This document shows, in pieces, positions 32,401-35,674 of a stretch of DNA of 35,674 nt. A program made the translations under genes and the position numbers. Source of the stretch: MedAcidi-G1 sp002713545 (GTDB lineage: Bacteria > Actinomycetota > Acidimicrobiia > Acidimicrobiales > MedAcidi-G1). The notes beneath the pieces are model-generated. The model had not been told where the DNA came from. It searched no databases and saw only the letters and a list, made by a program, of their open reading frames with translations. Numbering within the stretch: the stretch's first letter is position 1; every line of letters begins with the position of its first letter. The DNA lies in assembly GCA_964013895.1 (NCBI GenBank), contig CAXGYF010000015.1, forward strand, positions 1-35,674. The letters run 5' to 3'.

Positions 32401-32946
32401 ATCGATTATTGAACCCCTTACAGCTATCTCTCCGCGGTGTTCAACTTGATATTCTCTTTTATACCCAAAGGCAACTAGCTTCTCTAAAAGCTCTCTCTGG
32501 TCTACTAAATCTCCTGTCCTCAGAAAAATAGGAAATGTTTCTTCTTGGATAGACAACTTCTGCACAAGAGCGCGTGCCGAAGTCACAATTACTTCCAAAT
32601 TTTCTTCTGAACTAACTAGTCTGTGCAGAACCCTTAATCGTTTACCCATTGTCTCCACCGCTGGGCTAATCCTCTCGAAGGGAAGTGTCTCCCATGAAGG
32701 AAAAAAATCTACTTTTTCAAAACCGATGAAAATTTTCAGATCATCAAAAAGTTTTTCAGCTTCCGCATTTGTAGGAGCTACCACGACTAATGGTCTTCTT
32801 TGACTTAAACGTGCAATAACTGCCGAAACAATTGCATGAGCACACTCCGGCACGAAAATTTCAGCGCTTGAACGCCCTAATGATTCAACTATTGAAGGCT
32901 CTTCTTTTAAAAGTTCAGGCAGAGTCTGATAAATTCCATCGTTCAT
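29488..32946 (-). CDS. mfd: Transcription-repair coupling factor Mfd
   Basis: 1152 residues, full length. It displaces stalled RNA polymerase and recruits UvrA. Regions in order: UvrB-homology module (about 1-380), RNA-polymerase interaction domain with GDYVVHEHHGIARF at 486-499, RecG-like motor with Walker A GDVGFGKT at 631-638 and DEEQ at 732-735, LTATPIPRTLEMS, and GRVGRADHRAYAYLF, then the TRCF C-terminal domain (about 1000-1110). The N-terminal Walker A lysine region reads VVVAPTNAEAE, degenerate as usual in Mfd. It starts 6 nt after pth. Confidence 0.97.
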   Translation of the reverse strand: MNDGIYQTLPELLKEEPSIVESLGRSSAEIFVPECAHAIVSAVIARLSQRRPLVVVAPTNAEAEKLFDDLKIFIGFEKVDFFPSWETLPFERISPAVETMGKRLRVLHRLVSSEENLEVIVTSARALVQKLSIQEETFPIFLRTGDLVDQRELLEKLVAFGYKREYQVEHRGEIAVRGSIIDIWPSTADSPVRVDLWGDEIERLCEFGVANQRTKYSVDEVEVFPCRELILKTEMLEKAVSMTEKQSWGSSEWERLASGELFDGMESFMPWLLTEEIVLPDILPKDGLLLLVDQGRLNSRIRDLLEREKKLAESLAATWSFEGSELPELHVSFDRSMELCNAPIWFIDSTRNVTTTVEVKATTWQSTKNSSTPSIDVFGKMDRISELLDKNYSVVVAADGEGSASRLEEIFKKEGLPVSTNTEKLDREFSGVHITVGSIERGFILEDSNFALITEKEVTGRRRTHKNVREKRKETLRIFEDFSIGDYVVHEHHGIARFAGLVSQKLGGAEKDYLLLEYKGSDRLYLPTDQIEVIRPYSSGDVPTLSRMGGVEWERTKSRVKSAVSEIASDLVELYKKRINSVGRAFAEDSPWQSELEQAFPFQETPDQLRAIEEVKADMERPFPMDRVICGDVGFGKTEVALRAAFKAIQDGCQVAVLVPTTLLAQQHGETFKERLVSYPIRVEVLSRFLTQAQARKVLSDLENGSIDIVIGTHRLLSQDVSFKDLGLLIVDEEQRFGVSHKEAIKTMKAQVDILTLTATPIPRTLEMSLTGIRDLSLIETPPADRQPILTFVGEYNESAVAEAIRRELLREGQVFFVHNRVHDIEETAATVKELVPDARVAVAHGQMDESSLEKVIIDFWDRKYDVLVCTTIVESGIDMPTVNTLVVDRADLLGLGQLHQLRGRVGRADHRAYAYLFTPIDKSLSEEAFERLRTIGETTELGSGFRLAMKDLEIRGAGNLLGTGQSGHVASVGYDLYCQMVNEAVSEASGNEEIPTTEIRVEIPVDAYLPETYISRSDLRLEAYRKLASAGEISDPSKVEEVRQEWEDRYGPIPEEAEKLLAIGHLRTVCVERGIKDVTVTKRKKLNSGFLARCSPVSLPLSKQTRLERLHPEAFLKEGSEELQIPIPEENPTGSLTEYLKDLVPVLTPTA

Positions 32947-32952
32947 GTGCTT

Positions 32953-33579
32953 CTAAGTTTTTTTATTAAAGATCTGCATTGACTTCTCAAAACCTATTTC
33001 CAGAATGCTCTCGATTGAATCCGCCGCAGTTGCTACAGAAAATAAAAGATCTTGACTTTCTTTTTTGCCCGGTTTGGAAACGACATACTGGGCACCTTTT
33101 TGGTTGGGAAAAGGTTTTCCTATACCAACTCTTATACGAGAAAAATCTTGATTTCTTATATGTTGCTTCACAGATCGCAGCCCGTTGTGCCCAGCTAAAC
33201 CTCCACCTTCTTTAAGACGAATCGATCCAACCTCTAGATCTAATTCGTCATGGATGATCAGCAAATTTTTTACTTCACTGAGTCTGTAGCGTCTCATTAA
33301 TTTTGCTACTGCGATTCCTGAATCGTTCATAAAGGTCATCGGTATAGCGAAAACTATTAGGTTTCCCTCATGCCTGACTTCCGCGACGAGTGCTTCTTCC
33401 TTCCCCGCCTTTAAATTTGAATCATTCCGTTTAACTACCTCATCAATGACTTCTCTCCCGACGTTATGACGGGTACCGACAAACTTTGAGCCTGGATTTC
33501 CAAGTCCAACTACCAACAACTCAGCTGATTCACCTCGACGTGTTAATGATCGACGCTCGCCCCGTATCAATCGGGACAT
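32953..33579 (-). CDS. pth: Peptidyl-tRNA hydrolase
   Basis: 208 residues. Releases tRNA from stalled peptidyl-tRNAs. Catalytic and binding residues are all present: N28 in VGLGNPG, H38 in GTRHNVG, N85 in TFMNDSG, D111 in IIHDELD, and N132 in LAGHNGL, giving the E. coli spacing. There is an extra basic N-terminal stretch of about 18 residues before the usual start; the ATG at 33579 is kept because TAGGGA lies shortly upstream. It follows rplY by 11 nt, the common L25-Pth arrangement. Confidence 0.95.
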   Translation of the reverse strand: MSRLIRGERRSLTRRGESAELLVVGLGNPGSKFVGTRHNVGREVIDEVVKRNDSNLKAGKEEALVAEVRHEGNLIVFAIPMTFMNDSGIAVAKLMRRYRLSEVKNLLIIHDELDLEVGSIRLKEGGGLAGHNGLRSVKQHIRNQDFSRIRVGIGKPFPNQKGAQYVVSKPGKKESQDLLFSVATAADSIESILEIGFEKSMQIFNKKT

Positions 33580-33590
33580 GCAAATCCCTA

Positions 33591-34295
33591 CTACCCGTCT
33601 TCAGCGGTATCTTCAGCTTCATCGCTGGCACCGCTTTCCTCTGCAGCAGACCCGGCAACGTCTCCACCTTCAGCAACGTCGCCCCCTTCAGTAGCTGCAA
33701 GCTCAGCTGCTTCATCTGCAGCAATTGACTCGAGTGTCGAACGAGTAATCATTCCAACTGCTATTGGATCTTCAGGATCGCCTTCACTGCTAACTCCCTC
33801 TGGCAATTCAAGGTCCCCGATTCTTATTGCGTCTCCGACTGTCAGTGCAGAAATGTCAACTTCTATTTCAGTCGGTATTCGATCTGGAGGGGCACTGACG
33901 GTAAGTGAAAACATATTCTGATCTACCATTCCATCGGCTGCTGAGACTTCGCGTGCTTCGCCAATCATTATTAATGGGATATCAACAGTGACGTTTTTGT
34001 TGGGATCAATTCTAAGAAAATCAACATGTAAAACGTTACGTTTGACTGGATGGCGCTGTATGTCCTTAACAATAGTCATTTGTTTTTTACCATCAATTTC
34101 TAATTGGATAATTGCATTTACCCCAGATTCTGTAGTTAATGCGCGTCTCAAATCTGGCCACGTTACAGACACGGACACAGATTCTTCATTCAGTCCGTAT
34201 AAAACACCTGGGACTACTCCATCTTTTCGCACACGGCGACTTGAACTGCTACCAGTTTCTCTTGTTGTATTTGCGGTAAGAAGTATTTCTTCCAT
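33591..34295 (-). CDS. rplY: 50S ribosomal protein L25/general stress protein Ctc
   Basis: 234 residues, long TL5/CTC form. The L25 domain (about 1-95) binds 5S rRNA: SRRVRKDGVVPGVLYG, VKDIQRHPVKRNVLHVDFLRID. The C-terminal TL5 beta domain follows (about 98-190). The tail (about 195-234) is very acidic and Ala/Gly-rich with a short tandem GGDVAE/GGDVAG repeat. The start is ATG 34295 with GAGG 9 nt upstream; a TTG 34316 is possible but would run through that ribosome site. Followed by pth. Confidence 0.93.
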   Translation of the reverse strand: MEEILLTANTTRETGSSSSRRVRKDGVVPGVLYGLNEESVSVSVTWPDLRRALTTESGVNAIIQLEIDGKKQMTIVKDIQRHPVKRNVLHVDFLRIDPNKNVTVDIPLIMIGEAREVSAADGMVDQNMFSLTVSAPPDRIPTEIEVDISALTVGDAIRIGDLELPEGVSSEGDPEDPIAVGMITRSTLESIAADEAAELAATEGGDVAEGGDVAGSAAEESGASDEAEDTAEDG

Positions 34296-34389
34296 AAGAT
34301 TTTTCCTCAAGTTCAAGTATTGTGACCCGACAAGCGATTCTAGCCACTGATTTTAAGACCCAAACGGCTTATGCGGATCATTTGTTTTT

Positions 34390-35370
34390 TTAAACTAAAT
34401 TATTTCCACCAAATATCTCCGAGACCGAAGTATCTTCGAATACTGCTCTAATAGCCTCAGCGATTAAAGGAGCTACTGAAAGTACTTCGACTTTATCGGT
34501 TTGCATATTTGCTGGAAGCGGGAGCGTGTCGGTAACAATAATTTTTTCTATTGGGGAATCTGAAAGCCGCTCGGATGCGGGTCCTGAAAAAACTCCATGT
34601 GTGGCCGCTGCTACGATTTGCGAAGCTCCTTTTTCAGACAGCTGCTCTGCTGCTGAACAGATTGTCCCTGCTGTATCAATCATGTCATCTACAAGAATAC
34701 ACACACGACCATCGACGTCTCCAACGACTTCTCGCGCTTCGACGGTATTAAATGAACTATGACTTCTTCTTTTGTGTACTATCGCGAGTTCTGCGCCCAG
34801 AGTCATAGCGTAACGTTCAGCCACTTTCACTCTTCCGGCGTCCGGTGAAACAATAGTTAGATCCCCATTTAGGGAAGAAAGCCTTTCAACTAAAACCGGC
34901 ATAGCGGTGAGATGATCTACAGGACCATCAAAAAATCCCTGCGTTTGACCAGAATGGAGGTCGACACTAACCAGTCTACTAGCACCAGCTTCTTTAAAAA
35001 GATTAGCTACAAGTTTGGCGGTAATTGGTTCACGCCCTGAAGCTTTTCGGTCTTGTCGCCCGTAGCCGTAGGCAGGGCAAACTACGGTAATCCTCTTCGC
35101 TGAAGCCCGTCTTGCAGCATCTACCATAATTAATTGTTCCATTAAAGAGTCATTAATTGAAGCGTCGTTGGAACCACTATGGGTTTGCACTATAAATACG
35201 TCGCAACCTCGTATCGATTCAGAGAATCTGCAGTGAACCTCGCCGTTGGCGAATTCTGCAAGGTTGGGTTCACCGAGATTGACGCCTAATTCTGAAGCAA
35301 TCTTTTCTGCTAACGGTTCATAAGTCCTACCTGATACCAAGTAAAGCTTTTTGTTCGTCACCAATTCCAT
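34390..35370 (-). CDS. prs: Ribose-phosphate pyrophosphokinase
   Basis: 326 residues, class I PRPP synthetase. Makes PRPP from ribose-5-phosphate and ATP for nucleotides, His and Trp. Visible motifs: FANGEVHCRF (ATP/Mg site region), the flexible loop YGYGRQDRK, catalytic His138 in VDLHSGQTQGFFD, and the PRPP loop VDDMIDTAGT at 227-236. Full length. A sigma70-like promoter lies just upstream. It is first gene of the minus-strand housekeeping block visible here. Confidence 0.97.
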   Translation of the reverse strand: MELVTNKKLYLVSGRTYEPLAEKIASELGVNLGEPNLAEFANGEVHCRFSESIRGCDVFIVQTHSGSNDASINDSLMEQLIMVDAARRASAKRITVVCPAYGYGRQDRKASGREPITAKLVANLFKEAGASRLVSVDLHSGQTQGFFDGPVDHLTAMPVLVERLSSLNGDLTIVSPDAGRVKVAERYAMTLGAELAIVHKRRSHSSFNTVEAREVVGDVDGRVCILVDDMIDTAGTICSAAEQLSEKGASQIVAAATHGVFSGPASERLSDSPIEKIIVTDTLPLPANMQTDKVEVLSVAPLIAEAIRAVFEDTSVSEIFGGNNLV

Positions 35371-35396
35371 TCTGAACTCTTACCTTCCATTCTCTT

Positions 35397-35425
35397 TATA
35401 TAACGATCATAGAACATTAGGACAA
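35397..35425 (-). promoter_or_regulatory. Candidate sigma70-type promoter for prs
   Basis: On the minus strand TTGTCC (35425-35420, 4 of 6 to the -35 consensus) is followed after exactly 17 bases by TATATA (35402-35397, 4 of 6 to the -10). A start site near 35390 would give a leader of about 20 nt before the prs ATG. Pattern match only. Confidence 0.4.
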
Positions 35426-35447
35426 AGATTCTTTCTTAAAATAATTT

Positions 35448-35674
35448 TTAGCAAACATAAAATGGTTTGGGAGGAATTCTTACATCTATTTCCATTTCGA
35501 CATCCGTTTCATCACTTTGAATAGTTGAAAAATCGTCAGTCTCTGTTTGAGTTTGATTGGGCATCGTTGTGCAGGGTGCAGGTGGATTAATAGTAGTCGT
35601 GGGAGGAGCAACAGAAGTCGAAGTCGAAGTCGAAGTCGAAGTCGAAGTCGAAGTCGAAGTCGAAGTCGAAGTCG
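35448..35674 (-). CDS. C-terminal fragment of a Ser/Thr-rich, probably exported protein (partial)
   Basis: An open minus-strand frame enters from the window edge and stops with TAA at 35448-35450. The visible 75 residues begin as repeated Ser-Thr dipeptides, pass through VAPPTTTINPPAPC, a Gln/Thr-rich piece and an acidic stretch, and end KPFYVC. No domain is recognisable. The low-complexity Ser/Thr/Pro composition resembles the linkers of exported proteins such as the LysM lipoprotein in this window, which also ends in Cys. The 5' part lies outside. In many actinobacteria glmU precedes prs; this frame does not look like GlmU. Confidence 0.6.
   Translation of the reverse strand, partial: TSTSTSTSTSTSTSTSTSTSVAPPTTTINPPAPCTTMPNQTQTETDDFSTIQSDETDVEMEIDVRIPPKPFYVC
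35614..35674. repeat. Hexanucleotide tandem repeat (GAAGTC)n, truncated by the window end
   Basis: Ten perfect copies of GAAGTC plus one base run to the last base of the window. On the minus strand the unit is read GACTTC in register as Ser-Thr (TCGACT) repeats in the partial gene. Copy-number change would alter length without shifting frame. The sequence ends inside the repeat, suggesting an assembly break. Confidence 0.95.

Overview
The window looks like a chromosomal segment of an actinobacterium, most likely a marine or aquatic member of the Acidimicrobiia with moderate, AT-leaning base composition. This placement is inferred from gene order and protein style. The block prs, rplY, pth, mfd, peptidyl-prolyl isomerase lipoprotein, mazG, eno, ftsB ... 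DUF501, ppx is the conserved actinobacterial housekeeping order. Other hints are Thr/Pro-rich linkers in secreted proteins, a mycothiol-type DinB-fold enzyme, and a tRNA-Leu gene without an encoded CCA.

Layout. (1) Positions 308-1285: a [3Fe-4S] ferredoxin facing a LysM lipoprotein. (2) 1344-4400 (minus): an operon of mtnA followed by a class II aldolase fused to a short-chain dehydrogenase, a plausible 5-deoxypentose or methylthioribose salvage route of the DHAP-shunt type. (3) 4479-7553: a DinB-like mycothiol-dependent enzyme, a COG3618 amidohydrolase and a beta-lactamase-fold serine hydrolase. (4) 7591-9052: tRNA-Leu(UAA), a small conserved protein, and a divergent RecB/Cas4-like Fe-S nuclease. 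(5) 9049-12674: an MFS exporter, a crotonase-fold protein lacking both usual catalytic glutamates, and an FeS-BCP (PhrB-type) photolyase. (6) 12721-35674 (minus): the long housekeeping block, with a large insertion.

The main feature is at 14744-25373. A complete form II (AYRGAGR) CO-dehydrogenase-like molybdenum hydroxylase locus sits between ftsB and DUF501, which are normally neighbours. It reads, in transcription order, coxL, ABC ATPase, two ABC-2 permeases, coxS, coxM, coxD (MoxR AAA), coxE (VWA), a single-domain XdhC, a two-domain XdhC, a MobA/MocA-like nucleotidyltransferase, and coxG. Several junctions overlap or nearly touch, and coxG overlaps DUF501 by 31 nt. The cluster is therefore transcriptionally and perhaps translationally tied to the housekeeping genes. 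The DrrAB-type exporter between the large and small subunits is unusual.

How the genes would work together: CoxL/M/S form the Mo/FAD/2Fe-2S hydroxylase. CoxD/E and the XdhC and MocA-like proteins would mature and insert the Mo cofactor. CoxG would link the enzyme to the membrane and quinone. The substrate is not readable from sequence, and the active-site loop argues against assuming CO. The window ends inside a Ser-Thr coding hexanucleotide tandem repeat, which may be a contig break.
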